This document shows positions 57,549 to 64,000 of a DNA stretch of 64,000 nucleotides, piece by piece (the stretch's first letter is position 1; every line of letters starts with the position of its first letter). The DNA is from Nodularia sp. LEGE 06071. Its GTDB lineage: Bacteria > Cyanobacteriota > Cyanobacteriia > Cyanobacteriales > Nostocaceae. The notes under the pieces are model-generated. The model did not search any database. It was given only the letters and a program-made list of their open reading frames with translations, and had not been told where the DNA came from. Where the stretch lies: positions 186,001-250,000 of the forward strand of contig NZ_JADEWH010000001.1 of the NCBI RefSeq assembly GCF_015207755.1, given 5' to 3'. The position numbers and the translations under genes are program-made.

Positions 57549-57644
57549 AAATATGAATTAGGCTCACGCAAAGGCGCAAAGGCGCAAAGGTAGGAATAAA
57601 AATTAAGGTAATTTTGGCATTTCATACTTTAGTTCAGCAACGCC
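57534..57644. mobile_element. 111-bp MITE, copy 2
   Basis: Same family as 3319-3429: GGCGTTGCTGA and TCAGCAACGCC ends, identical length, tandem GGCGCAAA units inside. Flanked by perfect 8-bp direct repeats AAAAAGTG (57526-57533 and 57645-57652). It overlaps the end of the DUF3598 gene and lies 12 bp from the end of the convergent toxin gene. Confidence 0.92.
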
Positions 57645-57656
57645 AAAAAGTGTAAC

Positions 57657-57983
57657 TTATAGCTTCTCTAAGTCGTCTAAAGTTAGTGGTGCTTGGGCGC
57701 TATGGCGCACGTACAAAATATAAACTGTCGTATCTCGAATCGTAAACAACAATCGGTAGATGTTTTTGGATTTTCCGTACAGAAGCTGGCGGACTTCCTC
57801 TGGAAAAATCTCGTTTTCAACTGCTAAGTTACAGCGTCGCGGTTTCTCTTGTAGGGTAGCAATAGCATTCATCAATGCTCGAAACCAATGATCAGCAAAT
57901 TCAGGATTACGCTCTCGATACCAGCCATAGGCTTGCTCAATCTGAGCTTCTGCAATGAAAGTAATCTCAACCTGAAATGTCAT
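57657..57983 (-). CDS. RelE/ParE-family toxin
   Basis: 108 residues from ATG 57983: VEITFIAEAQIEQAYGWYRERNPEFADHWF, EIFPEEVRQLLYGKSKNIYRLLFTI and VYILYVRHSAQAPL are the alpha-beta pattern of ParE/RelE toxins (gyrase inhibitor or mRNA interferase). The reading frame extends 35 codons upstream inside the antitoxin gene; I use the Met that starts the family fold, 17 bp before the antitoxin stop. Confidence 0.88.
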   Translation of the reverse strand: MTFQVEITFIAEAQIEQAYGWYRERNPEFADHWFRALMNAIATLQEKPRRCNLAVENEIFPEEVRQLLYGKSKNIYRLLFTIRDTTVYILYVRHSAQAPLTLDDLEKL

Positions 57984-58230
57984 ACTTTTGCTGCATTTCT
58001 TGAACAAAATCTCCAATGGGGCGAGTTTGACCAGCGTTGAGTTCCTCAAAACCTTGCTGAATACCCGCAATTGTCTCCAACTGATCAATCAATTGACGTA
58101 GTTTGCTAGAATCAATTTTACTAGGATCAAGAAAGGTAACGAGAACTTGAGTGCGATCGCTCAAGTCTTGGGGTAACTCAGTAAGTTGAATTTGCCCATT
58201 TTGATAAATGCCTTCGATGGTTTTTAGCAT
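57967..58230 (-). CDS. Antitoxin partner of RelE/ParE toxin
   Basis: 87 residues: MLKTIEGIYQNGQIQLTELPQDLSDRTQVLVTFLD, then a helical tail to bind the toxin. The N-terminus resembles the orphan antitoxin at 62950-63171 (MLKSYEAIYENGQVTW), so the two share a fold (VapB/DUF104-like). Overlaps the toxin start. Confidence 0.82.
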   Translation of the reverse strand: MLKTIEGIYQNGQIQLTELPQDLSDRTQVLVTFLDPSKIDSSKLRQLIDQLETIAGIQQGFEELNAGQTRPIGDFVQEMQQKYDISG

Positions 58231-58295
58231 GAGTTGTTATGGGGTTGCTAATTCTCTCCATTCTAGTTGCTGCAAGAATTTATTCACCAGCGCTG

Positions 58296-58523
58296 CTAAT
58301 CGCCACGGATTTCAACTAATGGTTCGCTTGTTTGCAAAATTTCTAGTGCTGCTTTGAGATCATCTGCCTCAAGATCAGGCATTTCTTCCAGTATCTGTTC
58401 GGCACTCAGTCCAGCCGCAAACAAGTCGATTACATCTGACACCCGAATTCTCATCCCCCGGATACAGGGACGACCACCACATTGATTGGGACTAACTGTA
58501 ATTCTTTCAAGTAAGTTTGACAT
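58296..58523 (-). CDS. DUF433 antitoxin-like protein
   Basis: 75 residues with the DUF433 pattern: LLERITVSPNQCGGRPCIRGMRIRVSDV and EQILEEMPDLEADDLKAALE. DUF433 proteins usually partner a DUF5615/PIN-like toxin; none follows here, so it may be orphaned or serve the upstream toxin. It lies 12 bp downstream of the RelE-like gene. Confidence 0.87.
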   Translation of the reverse strand: MSNLLERITVSPNQCGGRPCIRGMRIRVSDVIDLFAAGLSAEQILEEMPDLEADDLKAALEILQTSEPLVEIRGD

Positions 58524-58535
58524 CCGGTTTTGCTG

Positions 58536-58820
58536 TTAATAGACTTCATCGTGTGTTCCAATGTCAAGCAGAACAATCACTTCACTATTTGTTTCCGTAT
58601 CTTGTTCAATAGAGAAGACAATACGACAATCATAGCCGCAAGAGCAGGACTGAAAAGCATCAAGCTTCCCGCTCAATTTATGAGTGCCTAGTTTTGGAGC
58701 AAATACATCTGCCTCCATTTGTTGAAGAGTTTCTTCAATGCGTTGCTGGAGGTCAGCATTTCGCTTCACAAACTTGCGGAATGCCCTTTTGAATTTTGGG
58801 GTCAAAACCAACGCTCTCAT
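58536..58820 (-). CDS. RelE/YafQ-like toxin
   Basis: 94 residues: RALVLTPKFKRAFRKFVKRNADLQQRIEETL, LGTHKLSGKLDAFQSCSCGYDCRIVFSI and LLDIGTHDEVY. The GTHDEVY end matches YafQ-type mRNA interferases. Overlaps its antitoxin by 4 bp (ATGA). Confidence 0.87.
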   Translation of the reverse strand: MRALVLTPKFKRAFRKFVKRNADLQQRIEETLQQMEADVFAPKLGTHKLSGKLDAFQSCSCGYDCRIVFSIEQDTETNSEVIVLLDIGTHDEVY

Positions 58821-59044
58821 GCGTCTGGCTCTTGCAAAGAATGGCGTAATGCAGTAACCACATCCTCTGCTGACTGGGGTTGAAATTTGTCTGCATGGAA
58901 ATCAGCCAAGGTTTGTTGAGCATCAGCAGCAATTTCTGCCCGACGACTTTCATGGTGGCGGTTTTGCAGAATTTTGATCAGCATTTCCTGCTGTTCGTAG
59001 GGTAATTGTAAAGCGGTTTCTAGCACTTGGTCGAGGGTATTCAT
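58817..59044 (-). CDS. Antitoxin partner of YafQ-like toxin
   Basis: 75 residues, mostly helical (MNTLDQVLETALQLPYEQQEML, RHHESRRAEIAADAQQTLADF). Position and ATGA overlap with the toxin identify it. First gene of the three-gene toxin-antitoxin run 59044-58296. Family not named. Confidence 0.78.
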   Translation of the reverse strand: MNTLDQVLETALQLPYEQQEMLIKILQNRHHESRRAEIAADAQQTLADFHADKFQPQSAEDVVTALRHSLQEPDA

Positions 59045-59134
59045 CTGATTTGCCTATGACCTCTGAAATAGAAAAAGATTAAGAATTTAAGTAAATTGTA
59101 TCGCTATCATTAAGTTCAAGGAAAATCTCAATCT

Positions 59135-59710
59135 TTACATTAAATTACAACTACGTTGCAACGCTTTTTGAAGTAAAGCTTGATACTCTTCATCCCTAAT
59201 ACCATAAGCGCCAAATCTTTCTAAATGGGGATTCATCATTTGAGCATCAAACAGTACAAATTGCTTTTGGCGTAATCTTTCCACCAACTTAACCATAGCT
59301 ACCTTTGAGCCTTCAGTAATGCGGTAAAACATCGACTCACCAATGAACGCACCGCCAATTACCAGCCCTAAAATCCCCCCAGCCAGTTCATCACCCTGCC
59401 AAGTTTCAAAACTATAAGCGTAACCATTCTGGTAAAGTAACCAGTAAATCTCTTGTAATTCTCGTGAAATCCAAGTAGTTTCGCGATTAGCACATCCAGC
59501 CACCACACCCTGAAAGTCACGATTAATCGCCACAGTAAAACGCTCTTGATTGAGAACACGCTGTAACGACTTCGGGTAGTGAAATCGCTCATCCAAAGGA
59601 ATTAAAGTGCGATCGCGACTTCCGTACCATCCCAGGCCTGTATGATCATCAGCCATGAGAAAATAACCTTGAGCATAACCCCGAATAATAGCAGCGACAT
59701 CATATTGCAT
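59135..59710 (-). CDS. aat: Leucyl/phenylalanyl-tRNA-protein transferase
   Basis: 191 residues. Adds Leu or Phe from tRNA to N-terminal Lys/Arg proteins, marking them for ClpS/Clp proteolysis. Signatures: [65 protein letters not shown] and [15 protein letters not shown]. The short length is usual for cyanobacterial Aat. Start ATG 59710. Confidence 0.94.
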   Translation of the reverse strand: MQYDVAAIIRGYAQGYFLMADDHTGLGWYGSRDRTLIPLDERFHYPKSLQRVLNQERFTVAINRDFQGVVAGCANRETTWISRELQEIYWLLYQNGYAYSFETWQGDELAGGILGLVIGGAFIGESMFYRITEGSKVAMVKLVERLRQKQFVLFDAQMMNPHLERFGAYGIRDEEYQALLQKALQRSCNLM

Positions 59711-59796
59711 AATTCAGCAAAATCCCAAAACCCTGAGAAAAACATCCTCAGCGTACCTTTGCGTTTCCCTCAGCGTACCTTTGCGTTTAAAAAAAG

Positions 59797-60126
59797 ATGA
59801 CCGAAGCAATTCCACCCATCACCTTACCACCCTCCAACAACCCTGATCTAGAAGGACAATGGTTGCAAGACCGATTATTACGGTGGCTAGACACAGAATT
59901 TTTACCCGAAATAGTCAATCAAAAAATCGCCCAACGTGCGGCGCAAATATTTGTCCGACAACGCATGGAAGGAGAAAACGACCTGGGATCTCTAGTTATA
60001 GCCATTGTCACAGAGATGCAGGCATTTGATTTTTCTAAAAGTTTTTATGGAGAGTTTGCGATCGCCAACGCCGTCAGCGATCTACTCTTAGACAGTCTAG
60101 GCATAGACCGTTGCTGTGGAGAATAG
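59797..60126 (+). CDS. Conserved small protein, function unknown
   Basis: 109 residues: helical, soluble. LEGQWLQDRLLRWLDTEFLPEIVNQKIAQRAAQIFVRQR, then a mixed region ending LLLDSLGIDRCCGE. Resembles a conserved cyanobacterial family of unknown function. Convergent with rpsN (45-bp gap). Confidence 0.75.
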   Translation: MTEAIPPITLPPSNNPDLEGQWLQDRLLRWLDTEFLPEIVNQKIAQRAAQIFVRQRMEGENDLGSLVIAIVTEMQAFDFSKSFYGEFAIANAVSDLLLDSLGIDRCCGE

Positions 60127-60171
60127 CTTTGCTGTGGTCATTAGTTCTTTGTCCAAACTAATGACCAACGA

Positions 60172-60474
60172 CTACCAGCTAGACTTAACCACGCCAGGTA
60201 AAAGACCTTGATGCGCCCATTCCCGTAGCACGTTCCGAGATAGCCCAAAGTCACTGTAGACACCTCTAGGACGACCAGTTACCCAGCAGCGATTGCGGTG
60301 ACGAGTCGGCGCACTATTGCGGGGTAGCTGTTGAATTTTCCGGTGAACTTCCAACTTATCCAAGGGAGATACAGCGTTTTTGAATTCTTCCAACAGCGCT
60401 TCTCGCTTGTCAGCATACTTTTCTACTAACTTGGCGCGTTTTTTTTCGCGCTCAATCATACTCTTTTTTGCCAT
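60172..60474 (-). CDS. rpsN: 30S ribosomal protein uS14
   Basis: 100 residues: [20 protein letters not shown] at the start, [30 protein letters not shown] in the core and VKSSW at the end: the zinc-independent long form of S14. It stands alone rather than in an S10/spc operon, as usual in cyanobacteria. Confidence 0.97.
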   Translation of the reverse strand: MAKKSMIEREKKRAKLVEKYADKREALLEEFKNAVSPLDKLEVHRKIQQLPRNSAPTRHRNRCWVTGRPRGVYSDFGLSRNVLREWAHQGLLPGVVKSSW

Positions 60475-60560
60475 AAACTCTCTAACAGATTTAAAGACAG
60501 CATTTTCTATCTTACCGTGTCGCCATCAATTATAGGGATATTTTATTTCCCTTGTCCTGC

Positions 60561-61220
60561 TCACAATGTTTTCCCAGCCGTGGGGCATAAATCACTCAGA
60601 TCACAAGCCTCACAGACAGGAGAACGAGCCTTACAAACAGCACGGCCGTGATAAATCAACCGAATTGACCAATTTTCCCAATCTGGTTGGGGTAACAACT
60701 TGATTAAATCTTTCTCAATCCGAATTGGATCAGGAAATTTAGTTAAACCCAAGCGTTGGCTCAAACGCTTAACGTGAGTATCTACCGTCACCCCAGCATT
60801 AATACCATAAGCATGAGCTAGAACGACATTGCCAGTTTTGCGCGCCACACCTGGAAGCAGCAACAATTGCTCCATTTGGTTGGGAACTACAGAGTCAAAA
60901 TCGCTGACAATCATCCGACAAGCCCCTTGAATATTCTTCGCCTTATTGCGATAAAAACCCGTAGAACGCACCAAATTTTCTAACTCTTCTAAGTCAGCAT
61001 TAGCTAAACTAGCCGCATCAGGAAACCGCTCAAATAAAGCTGGTGTGACTTTATTGACTCGCTCATCTGTACACTGGGCGGAGAGAATAGTTGCTACGAG
61101 CAATTGGACTGGCGTTGAGTAATTCAAAGAGCAAGTTGCATCTGGATAAAGACTCTGCAAACGGGCGAGAATTTCTAAAGCCCGTTGCTTCTGAGAGGAC
61201 GATTTTCGGATCACACTCAC
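60561..61220 (-). CDS. nth: Endonuclease III
   Basis: 219 residues from GTG 61220 (MSVIRKSSSQ), which overlaps the rseP stop as GTGA. DNA glycosylase/AP lyase of base-excision repair. HhH: LLLPGVARKTGNVVL with catalytic Lys; catalytic Asp in VDTHVKRLSQRL; 4Fe-4S site CKARSPVCEACDLSDLC (C-x6-C-x2-C-x5-C). The further upstream TTG at 61241 is less likely. Co-transcribed with rseP. Confidence 0.95.
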   Translation of the reverse strand: MSVIRKSSSQKQRALEILARLQSLYPDATCSLNYSTPVQLLVATILSAQCTDERVNKVTPALFERFPDAASLANADLEELENLVRSTGFYRNKAKNIQGACRMIVSDFDSVVPNQMEQLLLLPGVARKTGNVVLAHAYGINAGVTVDTHVKRLSQRLGLTKFPDPIRIEKDLIKLLPQPDWENWSIRLIYHGRAVCKARSPVCEACDLSDLCPTAGKTL

Positions 61221-62314
61221 TGGAATAATTTTTGCACCCAATCTAACTGAGAAGTTAACTGACTCGTTTCTTTGACAATCAGAAAAATGCCTAGTCCTAA
61301 AAGTAGCACTAAGCCAGTTTGCATCACACCTTCTTGAATCCGGTTAGGTAATGGTTTACCACGGACAGCTTCAATCAACAGAAATGCCAGTTGTCCGCCG
61401 TCTAAAGCTGGTAAAGGCAAGATATTGATAATTGCCAAGTTAATGCTAATTAAAGCGGCAAAGAAGAACAGACCACCTGTATCATTTTGGGCAATATTGG
61501 AACCAATTTGCACAATTTTAATCGGTCCGGCTACCTGACTCGCAGTTTCGCCGAAATTAGTGATTAATTGCCCAAACCCTTTAAATGTTAGGGTGACAAG
61601 TCGCTGAAATTCGGTAGCCCCAATATTAAAGGCTGTTCCCAGATTATTCACAGGACGGCGGACAACTTCACCATTGGGAGCAAGTCCGATACCAATACTA
61701 CCTCCACCTGCTTTCTCTTCAGGAATTACATTGACTGACAGCCTTTGGTCGCCACGGGCAATTTCTAGTTGCACAGACTGACCTGGACTATTTTTAATGA
61801 TGTCTCTGAAAGCTTCAATTTCTTGCAGTGCTGTACCAAATTCTCTTTGATCAGCTGATAAGATGACATCTCCTGGTTTTATTCCTGCTTCGGTAGCTAC
61901 AGAACTAACTTCTGGTGCTAGCTGTTGAATTAAAACTCCTGGTGCGCTGGCTTGTCCTATACCGATGAGACTCACCTGAGTTACCAAGAGGAAATAGGCA
62001 AAGATTAAGTTTGCAATGACTCCGGCGCTGATCACGATCGCCCGGTCGAAAATGGGACGGTTACGCAGCAAATTTGGGTCATTGGGGGGAATATCGCTAT
62101 CTGGGTCATCATCGGGAAAGCCGACAAAACCGCCCAACGGAAAGGCGCGGATAGCATATTCGGTTTGTGGTCCTTGGTATTTCCAAAGAACTGGGCCGAA
62201 TCCTAAAGAAAAGCGGTTAACGAGAATACCTTGTGAACGAGCTGCGGTGAAGTGTCCCAACTCGTGTACCAAGATCAGAACAGCCAAGACTGCGATCGCT
62301 GCTAAAATTGACAT
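61217..62314 (-). CDS. rseP: Site-2 metalloprotease RseP
   Basis: 365 residues, membrane M50 protease of regulated intramembrane proteolysis. HExxH in VHELGHFTAARSQGI at the first helix; a PDZ domain (about 125-205: SVATEAGIKPGDVILSADQ); third zinc ligand region ILPLPALDGGQLAFL; final helix TGLVLLLGLGIFLIV. Upstream of nth in an operon. Confidence 0.95.
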   Translation of the reverse strand: MSILAAIAVLAVLILVHELGHFTAARSQGILVNRFSLGFGPVLWKYQGPQTEYAIRAFPLGGFVGFPDDDPDSDIPPNDPNLLRNRPIFDRAIVISAGVIANLIFAYFLLVTQVSLIGIGQASAPGVLIQQLAPEVSSVATEAGIKPGDVILSADQREFGTALQEIEAFRDIIKNSPGQSVQLEIARGDQRLSVNVIPEEKAGGGSIGIGLAPNGEVVRRPVNNLGTAFNIGATEFQRLVTLTFKGFGQLITNFGETASQVAGPIKIVQIGSNIAQNDTGGLFFFAALISINLAIINILPLPALDGGQLAFLLIEAVRGKPLPNRIQEGVMQTGLVLLLGLGIFLIVKETSQLTSQLDWVQKLFQ

Positions 62315-62431
62315 AGAGCAAATTAGTCAAAAAATTCGGATATTATTCTTATTGTAATAGTTAAGGAATGGCTAAAGAGTCTTAACCTATGCGCCGGGTT
62401 CAGGCAATAGCTGGATTGAGTCAAGCGATCG

Positions 62432-62457
62432 CTACGACGAGCAACACCTAAGCACTA
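62432..62457. repeat. 26-bp repeat, copy 1
   Basis: A 26-base sequence starting CTACGACGAGCAACACC is repeated exactly at 63250-63275. This copy is 23 bp after the hicA stop. Confidence 0.8.
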
Positions 62458-62480
62458 TCCGTTTCCTGTTTGCAATTCAG

Positions 62481-62705
62481 CTATTTTTCAGCAACAAACT
62501 CATCTACTGTCAATCCAGCAGTACGAATTAGACTACGCAAAGTTCCTTTTGCCACTTCATGATGGTCTGGAACCGAAAGTGTTACAGCCTCTCCATCTTT
62601 AACCATAATGATATGACTGCCAGTTTGACGAACAACCTGCCAACCAAAGGATTCAAAGACACGCACAACCTCACGCCCACTTAAAACTGGAATAGCAGAT
62701 CCCAT
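62481..62705 (-). CDS. hicA: HicA-family toxin
   Basis: 74 residues, dsRNA-binding-like HicA fold: VLSGREVVRVFESFGWQVVRQTGSHIIMVKDG with catalytic His in GSHIIM, and VPDHHEVAKGTLRSLIRTAGL. mRNA interferase. Preceded by hicB, 2 bp away (antitoxin first). Confidence 0.9.
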   Translation of the reverse strand: MGSAIPVLSGREVVRVFESFGWQVVRQTGSHIIMVKDGEAVTLSVPDHHEVAKGTLRSLIRTAGLTVDEFVAEK

Positions 62706-62707
62706 AA

Positions 62708-62914
62708 CTATGCCACTACTTCAATTTGATGAGTCTCTATGGTGAGTGGCATACCTCGTTCTGCACGAACTTGAAGACAAGCGGCGATCGCATCCTCAAT
62801 GTTGTTCAAGGCTTCTTCCCGCGTTTGACCTTGACTGACACACCCAGGAATACTTGGACATTCTACAATCCAAATACCGTCTTCATCTCGATCAAGTGTG
62901 ACATTAAACTTCAT
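62708..62914 (-). CDS. hicB: HicB-family antitoxin
   Basis: 68 residues: FNVTLDRDEDGIWIVECPSIPGCVSQGQTREEALNNIEDAI is the partial RNase H-like HicB domain. No separate C-terminal HTH (short HicB). Neutralises HicA. Confidence 0.9.
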   Translation of the reverse strand: MKFNVTLDRDEDGIWIVECPSIPGCVSQGQTREEALNNIEDAIAACLQVRAERGMPLTIETHQIEVVA

Positions 62915-62949
62915 GGTTAGGCTGGAGGGATATGATATTTAATCATACT

Positions 62950-63171
62950 TTACTTCAGACATTCCCACTCTTCTTCGTTAACAATAGGACTGATAATATC
63001 GCCCAAGGTTTTGCCCTTACCAGCAATAGAGGCTGGGGGAGTTCGTCGTTTTGTCGATGGGAAAGTTTCTTCTAGAATAGTGACAATCACACGAGCAGCA
63101 TTAACTTGGGGCTGTTCCGATACCCATGTTACTTGACCGTTTTCATAAATAGCTTCATAACTTTTTAGCAT
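62950..63171 (-). CDS. Orphan antitoxin-like protein
   Basis: 73 residues: MLKSYEAIYENGQVTWVSEQPQVNAARVIVTIL then a Lys/Arg/Pro tail and IISPIVNEEEWECLK. Same N-terminal type as the antitoxin at 57967-58230. No cognate toxin lies beside it (hicB follows), so it is an orphan or remnant. Confidence 0.72.
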   Translation of the reverse strand: MLKSYEAIYENGQVTWVSEQPQVNAARVIVTILEETFPSTKRRTPPASIAGKGKTLGDIISPIVNEEEWECLK

Positions 63172-63249
63172 GGTAATCCAGGTGTCATTTACCTTTGCGC
63201 TCTCTCATTATAATTTAGGAGAACTGACAAATTAGCATTTGTGCAATGT

Positions 63250-63275
63250 CTACGACGAGCAACACCTAAGCACTA
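63250..63275. repeat. 26-bp repeat, copy 2
   Basis: Identical to 62432-62457. Its last three bases form the TAG stop of the vapC-like gene on the minus strand. Confidence 0.8.
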
Positions 63276-63656
63276 ACCCACTACTCGAATTTCTATTCCC
63301 ACACTCAGGCTACCCCATAAGCGATCAGTGGTGAGAACAGGTTGGTTAAGAAAAATACCTAATGCCAGACAAGCGCGATCGCCAAATGAAAGTCCGATTG
63401 ATTTAGTAGCTGGACGCATCATTCCAGCCTTCAATGCTTGTTCTTCATTAAAAGGAATAACTTCAAGATTTAGATTGCCAAGAATTTGCCTAATATCTTC
63501 TGCCGGGATTCCTGCTTCTGCTAACTTGGCTATAACCTCGGATAAGTGGACAGCACTAATAGCTGCATTGCCAATGAACTGCGAAATTTCTTCGCTACCA
63601 GTTTCTTGATTGAGCAAAGCTAAAACAGCAGATGCATCCATGACAACCTCACTCAC
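63273..63656 (-). CDS. PIN-domain toxin (VapC-like)
   Basis: 127 residues. PIN residues: Asp in VVMDASAVLALLNQE, Glu in SAVHLSEVIAKL, Asp in GLSFGDRACLALG and Asp in VLTTDRLW. Overlaps its antitoxin by 8 bp. Complete. Confidence 0.9.
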   Translation of the reverse strand: MSEVVMDASAVLALLNQETGSEEISQFIGNAAISAVHLSEVIAKLAEAGIPAEDIRQILGNLNLEVIPFNEEQALKAGMMRPATKSIGLSFGDRACLALGIFLNQPVLTTDRLWGSLSVGIEIRVVG

Positions 63657-63891
63657 TCAAAGCCTCCAATCTTCGCTCCTGAATCAACTCTTCAGAAAGT
63701 TTTTTATTAGCAGGAATATATTGCCTGAAAAGATTTTGAGCATTTTTGACAGATATTTGAACTCGCTCATCGATTGGTTTTTCCTCTAGCACAAGCACAG
63801 CATTATATTCACCCACTGGCATATCTACTGGAGAATTGACTAACAATTTGCCATCGCTGGTTATGGTGACAATTATTTCTAATGTTTTCAT
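63649..63891 (-). CDS. Antitoxin partner of VapC-like toxin
   Basis: 80 residues: MKTLEIIVTITSDGKLLVNSPVDMPVGEYNAVLVLE, a beta-rich N-terminus similar in layout to the antitoxin at 8894, then a helical tail (VKNAQNLFRQYIPANKKLSEELIQERRL). Overlap with the PIN toxin gives its identity. Confidence 0.8.
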   Translation of the reverse strand: MKTLEIIVTITSDGKLLVNSPVDMPVGEYNAVLVLEEKPIDERVQISVKNAQNLFRQYIPANKKLSEELIQERRLEALSE

Positions 63892-64000
63892 AGTGAACTT
63901 ATCTAGTTAGTCAGCCTAATAATTATATAAAAAATACCATGCCGCCTCAAGTTCTGTGCTTTAGCGATCGCACTATCCCAGAGAAAATCCCAACTCACCA

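Overview
The window looks like chromosomal DNA of a filamentous, probably heterocyst-forming cyanobacterium (Nostocales: Nostoc/Anabaena/Nodularia type). The evidence is the very frequent HIP1 octamer GCGATCGC, genes typical of the phylum (ndhM, an RDD-family gene before rpmG-rpsR, a DUF3598 lipocalin-like protein, a cyanobacterial Omp85, a TIGR03492-type LpxB-like protein, a Ycf29-like regulator), heptanucleotide tandem repeats, and a one-piece tmRNA with a cyanobacterial-type tag. No species is claimed.

Layout. 1-3241: the end of a large CheR/PAS/histidine kinase/receiver hybrid cut by the window edge, followed by a nest of miniature transposons. 3.6-8.8 kb: housekeeping genes (moeA, two small conserved genes, an RDD protein, rpmG, rpsR, an RNase II-family exonuclease). 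8.9-16.3 kb: an accessory stretch with two PIN-type toxin-antitoxin pairs, a B12-binding radical SAM enzyme, and a tight four-gene operon (12426-16273) of an unknown 207-aa protein, a QueC/QatC-like PP-loop enzyme, an XRE-ImmA/IrrE-like regulator and a PIN-like nuclease. This operon is the best candidate here for an undescribed defence or conflict system. 16.3-23 kb: an epimerase-like gene, hemE, a membrane protein, a prolyl-oligopeptidase-family peptidase and an aromatic amino-acid permease. 23.8-28.7 kb: a two-component cluster (REC-only protein, two REC-histidine kinase hybrids, a NarL-type regulator). 28.7-38.7 kb: LpxB-like protein, exported protein, Omp85, a Ser/Thr kinase, GH31 alpha-glucosidase, ssrA and ndhM. 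39.5-44.9 kb: a small unknown, a Ycf29-like regulator, a glycosyltransferase, a C-terminal processing protease and a YdcF-like protein.

45-50.4 kb: a giant secreted DUF4347-metalloprotease-Calx-beta-cadherin/VCBS-RTX protein and a degenerate paralogue interrupted by a MITE. 50.8-62.3 kb: mostly housekeeping genes (recJ, a GNAT enzyme, a Cas4/RecB-like nuclease, def, ftsX, DUF3598, aat, rpsN, nth, rseP), with toxin-antitoxin modules at 57.7-59.0 kb. 62.5-63.9 kb: a second toxin-antitoxin cluster (HicAB, an orphan antitoxin, VapBC).

The non-coding DNA is rich in small mobile or dispersed repeats. One MITE family (111 bp, GGCGTTGCTGA terminal inverted repeats, 8-bp target duplications) occurs at 3.3 kb, nested inside an older relative, and at 57.5 kb, where it changed the stop codon of a gene. 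A second type (178 bp, TAGGACTTACGCA ends) splits the DUF4347 paralogue. Heptad repeats even lie inside moeA.
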